From: Oscillospiraceae bacterium
GTDB taxonomy: Bacteria; Bacillota; Clostridia; Oscillospirales; Oscillospiraceae
Assembly (NCBI GenBank): GCA_016296635.1
Contig: JAEDIZ010000021.1
Coordinates: 1 to 25,397 of the forward strand
Direction of reading: 5' to 3'
Length of the DNA: 25,397 bases
Position numbers and translations under genes: made by a program
Shown: in pieces, positions 7,712 through 15,977 of the stretch
How positions within the stretch are numbered: the stretch's first letter is position 1
Layout of the letters: each line of letters starts with the position of its first letter
Notes under the pieces: generated by a model
Told to the model about the DNA's origin: nothing
The model's database searches: none
The model's input: only the letters and a program-made list of their open reading frames with translations

Positions 7712-8674
7712 TTATTCGTTTGCAATACCGCAGCGGTGGCAGGCAACAAAATGTCCGGGGGTGACTTCGACAAGCTCCGGTCCCTTCGCTCTGCAGCAGT
7801 CTTCTGCATACAGGCAGCGTTTTGCAAAACGGCATTCCTCGCCGGGGTTGATCGGAGAAGTGATTTCGCCCTTGAGAACGATTCTCTTGTTTTTATTGTG
7901 CGTATCCGGAACGGGAATTGCGGAAAGCAGCGCCTTTGTGTAAGGATGCAGCGGATTTGCAAACAGCTCTTCCGCGGGCGCCTTTTCAACCAGCTGACCG
8001 AGATACATGACTGCGATATCATCTGCAAAGTGATTGACAACAGCAAGGTCATGCGTGATGAACATATAGGTCAGACCGAGGCTGTCCTGCAGCTCGTCGA
8101 GCAGATTCAGAATCTGCGCCTGAATGGATACATCCAATGCGGAAACCGGCTCATCGCAGACGATGAACTTGGGATTCAGCGCAAGTGCTCTTGCGATGCC
8201 GACTCTCTGCCGTCTGCCGCCGTCAAGCTCATGGGGATAGGAGTTGACCATGCGTCTGGAAAGGCCGACTGTATCCATCAGCTCAAGGACTCTGGCGTCG
8301 ATGGCGTCTTTGCCGCTGAGCAGCTTGTTATACTTGATCGGTTCTGCGATGATCTGGCTGATGGACATTCTCGGATCAAGGGAAGAGAACGGATCCTGGA
8401 AAATGATCTGCATATCGCGTCTGAGATGTGCAAGATCCTTGCCCTTGAACTTGGAAACATCCCGGCCTTCAAACAGGACCTGACCGCCGGTCGGCTCTGT
8501 AAGGCGGAGAATGGTACGGCCACAGGTAGTTTTGCCGCAGCCGGATTCGCCGACGACGCCGAGGGTCTTGCCCTTTTCAATGGTGAAAGAAACATTATCG
8601 ACTGCATGGAGCATTCCACGAGGCGTGGAGAAATACTTCTGCAGGTTTTTGACCTCGAGTAAAGCCTCGCTCAT
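7712..8674 (-). CDS. Peptide-type ABC transporter ATP-binding protein (DppF/OppF family)
   Basis: A 320-aa cytosolic ATPase that powers import together with the preceding DppD-type subunit. Walker A is GESGCGKTT (42-50), the Q-loop region is IIFQDPFSSLDP (90-101), Walker B is FIVCDEP (170-176), and the switch His is in FITHD. The signature motif is LDGGRRQR (150-157) rather than LSGGQ, so the serine is Asp and the Gln is Arg. The C-terminus has the Cys-rich oligopeptide-transporter tail (CRFAKRCLYAEDCC followed by CHRC). AAAGGAG lies 8 nt before the ATG, and the start overlaps the preceding stop by 4 nt (ATGA). Specificity is set by the binding protein and cannot be read here. Confidence 0.92.
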   Translation of the reverse strand: MSEALLEVKNLQKYFSTPRGMLHAVDNVSFTIEKGKTLGVVGESGCGKTTCGRTILRLTEPTGGQVLFEGRDVSKFKGKDLAHLRRDMQIIFQDPFSSLDPRMSISQIIAEPIKYNKLLSGKDAIDARVLELMDTVGLSRRMVNSYPHELDGGRRQRVGIARALALNPKFIVCDEPVSALDVSIQAQILNLLDELQDSLGLTYMFITHDLAVVNHFADDIAVMYLGQLVEKAPAEELFANPLHPYTKALLSAIPVPDTHNKNKRIVLKGEITSPINPGEECRFAKRCLYAEDCCRAKGPELVEVTPGHFVACHRCGIANE

Positions 8675-9675
8675 TTTGTTTTGCTCCTTTCAATCATGAA
8701 ATCAGGCTCGTTGTAACGCAGGCAGGCAACGGTATGCTCTTCGTTGATCTTGATTGTCTCAGGCTGCTTCTGTCTGCATGCCTCCGTTGCATATGCGCAT
8801 CTGTCGGCAAAAGCACAACCTTCGGGAAGTGCACGGGGATCGGGCATCATGCCAGGGATGGGCTTGAGCTTGCCGACGCGGTTGTTGATGTTGGGAAGGG
8901 AGTTAAAAAGGCCCTCCGTGTACGGATGACGGGTGTTGTTGAAGATCTCGTCCAAGGTGCCGTACTCAATGATGCGGCCGGCGTACATAACTGCAACATA
9001 GTCGCAGCTTTCTGCAACGATGCCGAGATCGTGGGTAATCATGATCATGGCCGTGCCGTACTTGTCGCGCAGCTCCTTCATCATTTCCAGAACCTGTGCC
9101 TGAATGGTAACATCAAGCGCGGTGGTAGGTTCATCGGCGATCAGGATCTTCGGCATGCACGCCAATGCGATTGCGATGACAACACGCTGCTTCATGCCGC
9201 CGGAGAACTGATGGGGGTACTCGTGGCCGCGTTCTCTCGGAATGCCGACCAGTTCGAGCATCTGCATGGCTTTTTCCCATGCTTCTTCGTGGGTGACCTT
9301 CTCGTGCAGCAGGATAGATTCCTGAATCTGCGTGCCGACATCGAAAACGGGGTTGAGGGAGGTCATCGGATCCTGGAAGATCATGGAGATGTCCTTGCCG
9401 CGGACCTTTTCCAGCTCATGCTGCTTCAGCTTGAGCATATCCTTGCCGCAGACTTCGATCTTGTCTGCCTTGACAACACCGGGAGGGCACTGGATCAGAT
9501 TCAGCGCGGCAAGTGCCGTGGTGGTTTTGCCGGCGCCGGTTTCACCGACGAGGCCGAGCGTTGTGCCTTCCGCAAGATGGATGTTTACATCGGTTACAGA
9601 CTGTGCAACCTCACCGTCGACATGGAATTCAACGGTCAGATTCTGAATATCAAGAACAGTATTTTTCTTTTCCAT
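8671..9675 (-). CDS. Peptide-type ABC transporter ATP-binding protein (DppD/OppD family)
   Basis: A 334-aa ATPase subunit. Walker A is GETGAGKTT (44-52), the Q-loop is MIFQDPMTSLNP, the signature FSGGMKQR (157-164) is canonical, and Walker B is ILIADEP (177-183) followed by TTALD. The C-terminal cysteine cluster (CAFADRCAYATEAC, then ACLRY) matches the OppD/DppD tail, which can hold a metal or iron-sulfur site in this family. Its Shine-Dalgarno AAGGAG overlaps the dppC-type stop region 14 nt upstream. Paired with the following subunit, whose signature is degenerate, it would complete one canonical and one altered ATP site. Confidence 0.93.
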   Translation of the reverse strand: MEKKNTVLDIQNLTVEFHVDGEVAQSVTDVNIHLAEGTTLGLVGETGAGKTTTALAALNLIQCPPGVVKADKIEVCGKDMLKLKQHELEKVRGKDISMIFQDPMTSLNPVFDVGTQIQESILLHEKVTHEEAWEKAMQMLELVGIPRERGHEYPHQFSGGMKQRVVIAIALACMPKILIADEPTTALDVTIQAQVLEMMKELRDKYGTAMIMITHDLGIVAESCDYVAVMYAGRIIEYGTLDEIFNNTRHPYTEGLFNSLPNINNRVGKLKPIPGMMPDPRALPEGCAFADRCAYATEACRQKQPETIKINEEHTVACLRYNEPDFMIERSKTK

Positions 9676-9689
9676 AGTGCTTGCTCTCC

Positions 9690-10577
9690 TTACTTACGCA
9701 GCTTGGGGTCGAGTGCATCGCGGAAACCGTCGCCGAACAGGTTGAATGCGAGAACGGTGATAACGATGGCAATGCCCGGATAGAGGCAGAGGTACGGATG
9801 GCTTGCGATGGAAGCACGGCCTGCGGACAGCAGAGAGCCCCATTCCGGGCTGGGTACGGGAACGCCGAGGCCGAGGAAGCTCAGAGAGGAAGCTGCCAGA
9901 ATAACCTGCGCAACCTGCATGGTCATTGCGACCAGGATCGGGGAAACGCAGTTGGGGAGGATATGTTTGGCCATGATCGCACCCTTGCTCAGACCGATGG
10001 CCTTCGCAGCCTCGATATACTCCTGGTTCTTGACGGTCAGTACGGCTGCTCTTGTAATACGGGTCAGATATGGGACGCCGGCTATGCCGATTGCGATGAT
10101 CAAATTCGTCATGCTCGCGCCGAGCGCAGATACAATAACAATACCCATCATGACAGCGGGGATCGCCTGCAGGATGTCGATAAATCTCATGATAAGATCA
10201 TCCACAAGTCCGCCGTAGTAGCCGGCCATGAGGCCGAGAAGAATACCGACAACACATGCAAATACTGTGCCGGCAACGCCGATCAGAAGAGAATACTTAG
10301 TACCGTAGATGACACGGTAGAACAGATTGCGGCCCATGTTATCGGTGCCGAAGGGGAACTCGGCGCAGGGATCGACGAAGCGGTGGCTGCCGTCAATAGC
10401 TGCAATCTGGGTATCATAATCGATAAAAAGATCAACGGTCCAGGCGAGGATGGTGAGCAAAACAACGATGATAAGGCCGATCATCGCGCCCTTATTTTTT
10501 GTCAGGCGGCGCCAGATTTCTCGTCCCTGCGAACGGATAATGACTTTATCGCCTGTTTTATTCGTATTCTTGGTCAT
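9690..10577 (-). CDS. Peptide-type ABC transporter permease (DppC/OppC family)
   Basis: A 295-aa inner-membrane permease. It has the N-terminal helix near IGLIIVVLLTILAW, an extracytoplasmic segment containing HRFVDPCAEFPFGTDNMGRN (the GTDxxGRD-like motif of DppC), and a five-helix BPD_transp_1 domain. The coupling-helix EAA segment includes AAKAIGLSKGAIMAKHILPN, and the end FLGLGVPVPSPEWG is typical of the family. The ATG overlaps the preceding permease stop by 4 nt, so the two permeases are translationally coupled and probably form the heterodimeric pore. Confidence 0.93.
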   Translation of the reverse strand: MTKNTNKTGDKVIIRSQGREIWRRLTKNKGAMIGLIIVVLLTILAWTVDLFIDYDTQIAAIDGSHRFVDPCAEFPFGTDNMGRNLFYRVIYGTKYSLLIGVAGTVFACVVGILLGLMAGYYGGLVDDLIMRFIDILQAIPAVMMGIVIVSALGASMTNLIIAIGIAGVPYLTRITRAAVLTVKNQEYIEAAKAIGLSKGAIMAKHILPNCVSPILVAMTMQVAQVILAASSLSFLGLGVPVPSPEWGSLLSAGRASIASHPYLCLYPGIAIVITVLAFNLFGDGFRDALDPKLRK

Positions 10578-11527
10578 GCCTTTTTCTTGCCTCCTCTTAC
10601 GTACTGTGCCTTGACTCTCGGGTCAACAAAGGCATAGAGCAGGTCAACGATCAGAAGAACAACAACGGTTATTGTTGTCTGCAGAACAATACAGCCGCAG
10701 GCAAGGTTCGTATCACGGTTGTTGATCGCATCGAGAAGCAATTTGCCGACGCCCTGATAGTCAAATACCATTTCGACAACCGCACTGCCGCCGAACAGCT
10801 TTGCAAGGCCGTTTCCGAGTGTTGTCAGGATTGGGATCATTGCATTTTTCAGCGCGTGGACATTAATGACCTTCTTTTCGGGAACGCCCTTGGCTCTGGC
10901 TGTACGCAGATAGTCCTGACGGAGAACGTCCAACATAGCCGAACGGGTAGTACGGGTCTGGGTTGCCATCATACCGACACCAATGGTAATGGCGGGAAGT
11001 ATAATTGAGCGGAAGTCGGCACCGCCGCCGGTAGCCGGGAACCACTGCAGTTTGACGGCAAATACGGAAAGGAGCATCAGGCCAAGCCAGAATGCGGGCA
11101 TGGACAGGCCGGCAAGAGCAAAAACCATGGCACCGTTATCGACCAAAGAGCCCTGGTGGCGTGCGGAGAAGATGCCAAGGGGAAGAGAAAGAACGAGGTT
11201 TACGATGAAAGCCGCGATTGCAAGCTTAACGGTTGCGGGGAACTTGGTGAAGAACAGTTTCAAAACGGGCTCATTGGAGATTGCACTTCTGCCAAAGTCG
11301 CCCTTTAACATTCCGAGTAAGTAGTTGAAATAACGAATCAGAAGAGGTTTGTCGAGCCCCATCTTTGCACGCAGATCAGCAAGCTGTTCTGCGGTCATAT
11401 CAGCGCCGGCAGTAATGACACTTACTGCATCGCCTTTAGACAGATTTAGGATGCAGAATACGAGCAGAGATGCGCCGAGAACGACGGGAATCAGCTGCAG
11501 GATTCTCTTTAACATATATCGCCACAT
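10574..11527 (-). CDS. Peptide-type ABC transporter permease (DppB/OppB family)
   Basis: A 317-aa inner-membrane permease with the usual DppB layout. The first helix follows MLKRILQLIPVVLGASLLVF, then comes a periplasm-type loop with MGLDKPLLIRYFNYL, and then the BPD_transp_1 core. The EAA segment reads RTARAKGVPEKKVINVHALK, and the C-terminus is DLLYAFVDPRVK. ATG at 11527 is supported by GGGAGA 5 nt upstream; a second ATG four codons later is possible. It follows the binding-protein gene across a 119-nt gap that contains a stable hairpin. Confidence 0.93.
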   Translation of the reverse strand: MWRYMLKRILQLIPVVLGASLLVFCILNLSKGDAVSVITAGADMTAEQLADLRAKMGLDKPLLIRYFNYLLGMLKGDFGRSAISNEPVLKLFFTKFPATVKLAIAAFIVNLVLSLPLGIFSARHQGSLVDNGAMVFALAGLSMPAFWLGLMLLSVFAVKLQWFPATGGGADFRSIILPAITIGVGMMATQTRTTRSAMLDVLRQDYLRTARAKGVPEKKVINVHALKNAMIPILTTLGNGLAKLFGGSAVVEMVFDYQGVGKLLLDAINNRDTNLACGCIVLQTTITVVVLLIVDLLYAFVDPRVKAQYVRGGKKKA

Positions 11528-11599
11528 ATTATCTCCCTATGTTTCTGTGTCGGTGCTGCATTACGCGCTTGCACAGTACAGTACTCTCAGATTTATAAA

Positions 11600-11628
11600 G
11601 CAGTGCCCTACAATATGTAAGGCACTGC
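11600..11628 (-). terminator. Partial terminator/stabilising hairpin between binding protein and permease genes
   Basis: GCAGTGCC (11600-11607) pairs with GGCACTGC (11621-11628), with an inner TACA/TGTA pairing around an ATA loop. On the minus strand the stem is followed by TTTATAAAT, an imperfect U-tract. Such a structure just after a substrate-binding-protein gene commonly lets that gene be expressed above the permeases; here that role is inferred. Confidence 0.6.
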
Positions 11629-11646
11629 CGCCAATCAATGGATCAA

Positions 11647-13266
11647 TTACTCAACGATTGCTCTGGTGTTGTTCAGATAGTAACCGGTGGAGAGAAGGGT
11701 GTAGCCTTCAACATTTGCTCTGGTCAGAGCAGACAGATAGCCGAAGAACAGCGGAACGAGGTAGCAGTCAGAATTGAGCTCTTCCTGTACCTGCTCGTAG
11801 ATCTCAGCTCTCTTGGCATTGTCGACTTCTGCGGAGCCGGCAGCCATGAGTTCGTCGATCTTCGGGTTGGAGAAGTGTGCATAGTTAGCGGTACCGCCGG
11901 AGGTAATCGTCTGTCTCAGGAAGTCACCATAAGGAGCCATGGTGGTGTTCCAGATGAACAGCTGCAGAGTGCCGTTTGCACCGGCATCGTTCATACCGGG
12001 GCTGTCGGTCAGCTCAACTTCGCAGTTGATGCCGATTGCGGCCAGCTGAGCCTGAATGGTTTCTGCATACAGGGAGTATGCGTTGATGGTGGTCAGCTTC
12101 ACAGTAAAGCCGTTGGGGTATGCGGATTTAGCAAGATATTCCTTTGCCTTTTCGACATTGTATTCATAGTTCTCGGAGAAGTTCTCAGTGTAACCGACGG
12201 CGTCGGGGCACCAGAAGGACTTGCAGGTCAGACCGAAGCCGTTGTTGATGATCTCAAGAGCTTCGTCCTTGTTGATGGCGTATGCAATTGCCTTACGGAC
12301 ATTCTCGTCCTGGAAGTATTCGCAGGAGGGGTTCATACCGACATAGTCGAGGGACCAGGAAGCACAGATAACAGGCTCCAGGCTGGCATCCTTCTGATAG
12401 TTGTAGAACTCTGCGTTGTTTGCAATGAAGCCGATGTCAAGGTCGCCTGCCTGAACGCCGAGCATACGGGCATTCTGGTCAGCAATGTACTTGAAGGTGA
12501 TGGTCTCGGTGGGGTTCACGCCGGTATCCCAGTAAACGAAGGAATCGTCAAAGCGCTCGAAGGTGGTGTGGTCGTTTGCAACGAATTCCTTGACCTTCCA
12601 GCCGTTGGTGCCGACACCGATGCCGTTTTCAGGATCTTCTTCGCAGGCTTTTCTGTTCAGGATGGAAGCAGTAGCTTGTGTCATCTGGAAGCCATAGTCA
12701 ACATTGCCGTTTTTCAGAGTGAAACGAACAGTGTAATCATCGAGAGCCTCAACCTTTTCGGGAGGATCGGACCAATTTTGGGTGACCTTGCCGAGTTCAA
12801 CTGCGCGCTCCCAGGTGAAGACAACGTCATCAGCCTTGAGTTCTTCGCCGTTGTGGAACAGGACACCCTTCTTCAGAACGAAGGTCCAGATCTTACCGTT
12901 TTCTTCAACGGTCCAGCTTTCAGCCAGATCGCCAACGAGCTCCTTGGCTTCCGGATCGAAGCTGAGAAGTCTGTTGAACTGCGTAAATTCCATGGTCTTC
13001 TGCATACCGCTCTGTGAGTCCTGAGGACCCACGGAGACGTTTGCCTGATGGTAACCGAAGACGAGATCCTTCTTATAATTGAGAGTTTCGCCTTCCTTTG
13101 CTTCTGTGACTTCTTTCTCGACCTTGATGTTCTCAACGGTCTTGTCTTCAGTCACGGGAGTTTCTGCTGCAGGCTTTTCTTCTGCAGGCGCTGCTTCCTT
13201 GGCTGCGCATGCGACCATGCTGAACACCATGAGAGCAGCAAGCAGAAGTGCAAGTGCTTTTTTCAT
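11647..13266 (-). CDS. Family 5 extracellular solute-binding lipoprotein
   Basis: A 539-aa SBP_bac_5 protein that would capture the substrate outside the cell for the adjacent ABC importer. The N-terminus is a lipoprotein signal, with MKK, a hydrophobic core and a lipobox ending MVAC at Cys20. A low-complexity Ala/Glu/Pro linker (about 24-57) follows, and then the mature two-lobed domain, including FNRLLSFDPEAKELVGDLAESW and DDVVFTWERAV. The open frame extends to 13362, but ATG at 13266 with AGGAGG 7 nt upstream is the clear start. Family 5 proteins bind peptides but also oligosaccharides such as chitobiose and cellobiose, so the neighbouring nagA leaves an amino-sugar ligand open. It is the first gene of the unit and divergent from a membrane AraC regulator. 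Confidence 0.95.
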   Translation of the reverse strand: MKKALALLLAALMVFSMVACAAKEAAPAEEKPAAETPVTEDKTVENIKVEKEVTEAKEGETLNYKKDLVFGYHQANVSVGPQDSQSGMQKTMEFTQFNRLLSFDPEAKELVGDLAESWTVEENGKIWTFVLKKGVLFHNGEELKADDVVFTWERAVELGKVTQNWSDPPEKVEALDDYTVRFTLKNGNVDYGFQMTQATASILNRKACEEDPENGIGVGTNGWKVKEFVANDHTTFERFDDSFVYWDTGVNPTETITFKYIADQNARMLGVQAGDLDIGFIANNAEFYNYQKDASLEPVICASWSLDYVGMNPSCEYFQDENVRKAIAYAINKDEALEIINNGFGLTCKSFWCPDAVGYTENFSENYEYNVEKAKEYLAKSAYPNGFTVKLTTINAYSLYAETIQAQLAAIGINCEVELTDSPGMNDAGANGTLQLFIWNTTMAPYGDFLRQTITSGGTANYAHFSNPKIDELMAAGSAEVDNAKRAEIYEQVQEELNSDCYLVPLFFGYLSALTRANVEGYTLLSTGYYLNNTRAIVE

Positions 13267-13382
13267 TTTATTTCCTCCTGTTTTGATTTTTACATCGCAG
13301 GCTTTGTCTCGGCGCTGCATGATGTCTAAAAAAAGCATGACATATTTGCCGAAAATTCGCAATATTCAAATTTTGTTAACAT

Positions 13383-13404
13383 TTCTCATTTCCGGAAATG
13401 AGAA
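13383..13404. promoter_or_regulatory. 22-bp perfect palindrome, candidate operator
   Basis: The half-site TTCTCATTTCC (13383-13393) is followed directly by its exact reverse complement (13394-13404), with no spacer. It lies 117 nt upstream of the binding-protein ATG. A dimeric repressor or activator site is the simplest reading. No T-run follows, so it is not a terminator. A ten-base half-site match, AAATGAGAAG, recurs at 23868-23877 between the NagB-like and M20 genes. Confidence 0.6.
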
Positions 13405-13412
13405 GCACTCCG

Positions 13413-13502
13413 AGTATCATTTTTGGACTTATCATTGCTATTTTTTGAAAAATTGGCAAAGCGCACAAGAAATTGTGGACATCACGCTAAAATAATGATA
13501 CT
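13413..13502. promoter_or_regulatory. TATCATT repeats, candidate AraC-type binding sites
   Basis: AGTATCATT at 13413-13421 has an exact inverted copy, AATGATACT, at 13494-13502. A further direct TATCATT lies at 13430-13436, 15 bp from the first (start to start). Repeated short sites between a divergent AraC gene and its likely target are a usual arrangement for this family. The sequence is AT-rich, so chance repeats cannot be excluded. Confidence 0.4.
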
Positions 13503-13576
13503 TTATACAATACATAATATCAATTTCTAATTTCCCTCACAAATGTTCGGTTGGAAGATTTGAGAACGGAGTAAAA

Positions 13577-15712
13577 ATGCGAATGAAGAATATGAGAATA
13601 TCTCTGTTTTGGAAATGCTTTATCATGTTTCTGATCAGCACCCTGATTTTCATGTGTGTACAGTTCTATATGTTCGGAGAAACCGCATCGCTTTGGGAGA
13701 AATCCTATACCGAGCAGATCGAATCCTCTCTGAACCACAATGCGAAAGCGCTTTCTACAGACCTTGAGAACCTGTACTATCTGCCGAAAATCATGAATAT
13801 CTCGGAGGATTTCAGCGTGCTCACCAAAGAGAAGACCATCTATTCTTCGCAGCACTCAAGATATATCTCCTATACAATGAATAATTTGTCGGATCAGACG
13901 GCATTCTTCAAACCAATGTATGATGTTATCATTCATCTGCAGAAATCCGGCATCTGCATTACGCCGACCTCTTTCTACATGACGCTGGACGAGGTGTCGC
14001 AAACCTATCAATATGAGCATACGAATCTGATTGAGGCAATTGAGAACAAGCCTGCGCAGAATACCAGTCTTGAAATGCTGCCGTGCGACAGGATCGTCAT
14101 ACGAAACTCCAGAGCGGGCGATTTTGTGACCTGCGTCATGAAGGAGTCCGCCGATAACTGCACATATATCTTCCTGATTGAGAAAGCAAAACTTTACGAT
14201 TATTTCCAGCTGGATTCTCTGCCCGACAGCGTTTACTTTATCCTTTCCGATCAGAACGGAAATATCCTTATGGAAAATGGCTCGCCCAATGTGGACGCCG
14301 GTGCGCTGGCTAAGAAGTTTGTAACTTTCACAACCGAAATTCCGGCAGTCAATGCAACCGCCTCAATCAGCATTCCGCGTTCTTATTTCAGAAGCGTCAC
14401 GCACGAAGCGCAGCAGAGAGTCTACCTGATCATGCTTCTGAGTCTGCTTGTCGGATTGACCTTGAGCTATGTTTTCTCGAGTCTTAATGCACAGCCCATC
14501 AGAGAGCTGATACATGCGCAGCAGATTCCGACAGAAAAACAGTCCAAAAACGAGCTTGTTACAATTTATAACTATCTCTCCGAGTCGAAGGAGCAGCAGC
14601 GCTCCATGCAGGAAAAGCTGCTTTCCGGTCTGCTGGCCCGCGCGTTCTCCGGACTTGTTGTAAGTGCAGAAGATTTTGCGGGAATTGCCGAGGACAGCGT
14701 TCTGCGTGCGCCGCATGCACGGGTCGCGGTTGTGCGTTATAAGGATACCCATGAGAATCAGGAATTTCAAAGTCTGATGCTTTATCAGCTCAAGGAAAAC
14801 ATGCCGTCCGAGTTCATTATCGAGCCGCTGAACCGGCAGGAGCTTGGACTGGTGCTGCCCGTGGCGGACGAAGCCGTTTTCAAGCTGAAAACCTATCTGG
14901 ACGAAATCAATAAAGACCTTGCGGAATTCAACCGGATCATCTGCGGCGTCAGCGCTCCGTTCTCCGGTTCAGAGGGGATTTCCAATGCGGTACGGCAGGC
15001 AAGATTCAGTCTGCCGAGCGGAACCGAACGGTTTGCCATTTTCAGCGACAGCGCAGAACCGCAGCAGAACACACAGACGCTCGACTACAAGGAGTTTCAG
15101 GCAGCGCTGTTCAACTGGAACATCAAGAAGGTCGATGTACTCATTCAGGAATTTGCAGATGCAGTTATGAAGCAAAGCAGCGCCGTTGCGCAGGAAGTAT
15201 TCTATACGCTGCTGACATTCATTAAGGATGCAGCCGATGCCATCAACGTGCCGCACGATTTCTTTAACGAATATACCTTTACAAGAAGCATTTCCGGTGA
15301 CGCAAACATCCGCAGGCTCAATGCGCTGACGAATTATCTTTTTGAGAAAAAAGCCGCAAGTCAGTCGGATGAGAAGAAGATCCGCAACCGTGAAATCATC
15401 AGCTATATCAACAACCATTATGAAGACCCACTGATGAGTTCGGCAATCATAGCAGAAATTTACGGTTGGTCAGAGCGCACCATCATGAGCATTCTGAATG
15501 AAGAAACCGGCATGAGTTTTGCAAACTATCTGACCAAGCTCAGAATGCAGAAAGCTGGAGAGATGCTTCGCGATACAACATTGGACGCTGCCGTTGTTGC
15601 AGAGAAAGTCGGCATGACAATGAGTACCTTCTACCGCAACTTCAAAAAACACTACCACATGACGCCTGCCGGATATAAGGCCCAGTTCACCGGCGAAGAA
15701 GCAGCGGAATAA
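13577..15712 (+). CDS. Membrane-anchored AraC family sensor-regulator
   Basis: A 711-aa one-component regulator. A first membrane helix (about 8-33) is followed by an extracytoplasmic sensor region of about 245 residues. A second helix lies at about 282-302 (VYLIMLLSLLVGLTLSYVFS), then a cytoplasmic linker, then a C-terminal AraC DNA-binding domain (about 605-705). The two helix-turn-helix units are visible around MSSAIIAEIYGWSERTIMSI and DAAVVAEKVGMTMSTFYRNF, the latter ending HMTPAGYK. Such proteins in Bacillota usually sense an external nutrient and activate the neighbouring ABC transporter genes. The divergent position next to the binding protein supports this. CGGAG lies 5 nt before the chosen ATG. 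A hairpin terminator follows the stop. Confidence 0.93.
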   Translation: MRMKNMRISLFWKCFIMFLISTLIFMCVQFYMFGETASLWEKSYTEQIESSLNHNAKALSTDLENLYYLPKIMNISEDFSVLTKEKTIYSSQHSRYISYTMNNLSDQTAFFKPMYDVIIHLQKSGICITPTSFYMTLDEVSQTYQYEHTNLIEAIENKPAQNTSLEMLPCDRIVIRNSRAGDFVTCVMKESADNCTYIFLIEKAKLYDYFQLDSLPDSVYFILSDQNGNILMENGSPNVDAGALAKKFVTFTTEIPAVNATASISIPRSYFRSVTHEAQQRVYLIMLLSLLVGLTLSYVFSSLNAQPIRELIHAQQIPTEKQSKNELVTIYNYLSESKEQQRSMQEKLLSGLLARAFSGLVVSAEDFAGIAEDSVLRAPHARVAVVRYKDTHENQEFQSLMLYQLKENMPSEFIIEPLNRQELGLVLPVADEAVFKLKTYLDEINKDLAEFNRIICGVSAPFSGSEGISNAVRQARFSLPSGTERFAIFSDSAEPQQNTQTLDYKEFQAALFNWNIKKVDVLIQEFADAVMKQSSAVAQEVFYTLLTFIKDAADAINVPHDFFNEYTFTRSISGDANIRRLNALTNYLFEKKAASQSDEKKIRNREIISYINNHYEDPLMSSAIIAEIYGWSERTIMSILNEETGMSFANYLTKLRMQKAGEMLRDTTLDAAVVAEKVGMTMSTFYRNFKKHYHMTPAGYKAQFTGEEAAE

Positions 15713-15724
15713 TCTCGTTCTCTG

Positions 15725-15760
15725 AATATCCGGCCCGAACCCGTTCGTGCCGGGTATTTT
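15725..15760 (+). terminator. Rho-independent terminator after AraC sensor gene
   Basis: AATATCCGGC (15725-15734) pairs with GCCGGGTATT (15749-15758), including one G-U pair, and an inner CGAAC/GTTCG stem extends it. The right arm runs into TTTT (15757-15760). It lies 13 nt after the stop codon. Confidence 0.65.
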
Positions 15761-15877
15761 CGGCATAAAAATGCAGCACGGCAGAATACATTCAAAGTTC
15801 GTAAAAAACAGAGAAATTTTACGCAGAAAATCCCTAAATAAAAAACGAAATAGTGATTTAAAAACGCACGTCCGCAG

Positions 15878-15906
15878 TTGAAATATCAGACATGTTGTGT
15901 TAATAT
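15878..15906 (+). promoter_or_regulatory. Sigma-A promoter for ceramidase-like copy A2
   Basis: TTGAAA (15878-15883), a 17-nt spacer and TAATAT (15901-15906), with TG one base before the -10 (extended -10). It is about 70 nt upstream of the copy A2 start, in AT-rich DNA after the previous terminator, so copy A2 probably has its own promoter. Confidence 0.65.
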
Positions 15907-15977
15907 AACGATATAGAAAAATAAAAATTCCAGCATAGAGCTTCAAATATTTCAAGGTGTGCAGGATGGACATAGGA

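Larger units (their letters stand above)
13267..13576. promoter_or_regulatory. Divergent control region, transporter operon / AraC sensor
   Basis: This 310-nt AT-rich stretch has no gene and separates the minus-strand transporter unit from the plus-strand regulator. It contains a 22-bp perfect palindrome and three TATCATT copies, listed separately. AT-rich segments such as TATAAA on the minus strand (near 13503-13508) and TACAAT on the plus strand (13506-13511) could be -10 elements, but neither has a convincing -35 partner, so no promoter is called. Confidence 0.6.

Noticed and set aside
11638..13017. A 459-codon open frame on the plus strand
   Set aside because: Antisense to the solute-binding lipoprotein gene, which has a clear signal peptide and domain; the antisense product is Val/Gly-rich and unrecognisable.
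13266..13362. N-terminal extension of the solute-binding protein
   Set aside because: It would bury the lipoprotein signal inside the protein; ATG 13266 has a consensus AGGAGG.
13320..13380. Minus-strand promoter for the transporter operon (TTGAAT with TATGTC-like box)
   Set aside because: The spacing is 19 nt and the -10 is poor; no convincing alternative was found, so no promoter is claimed.
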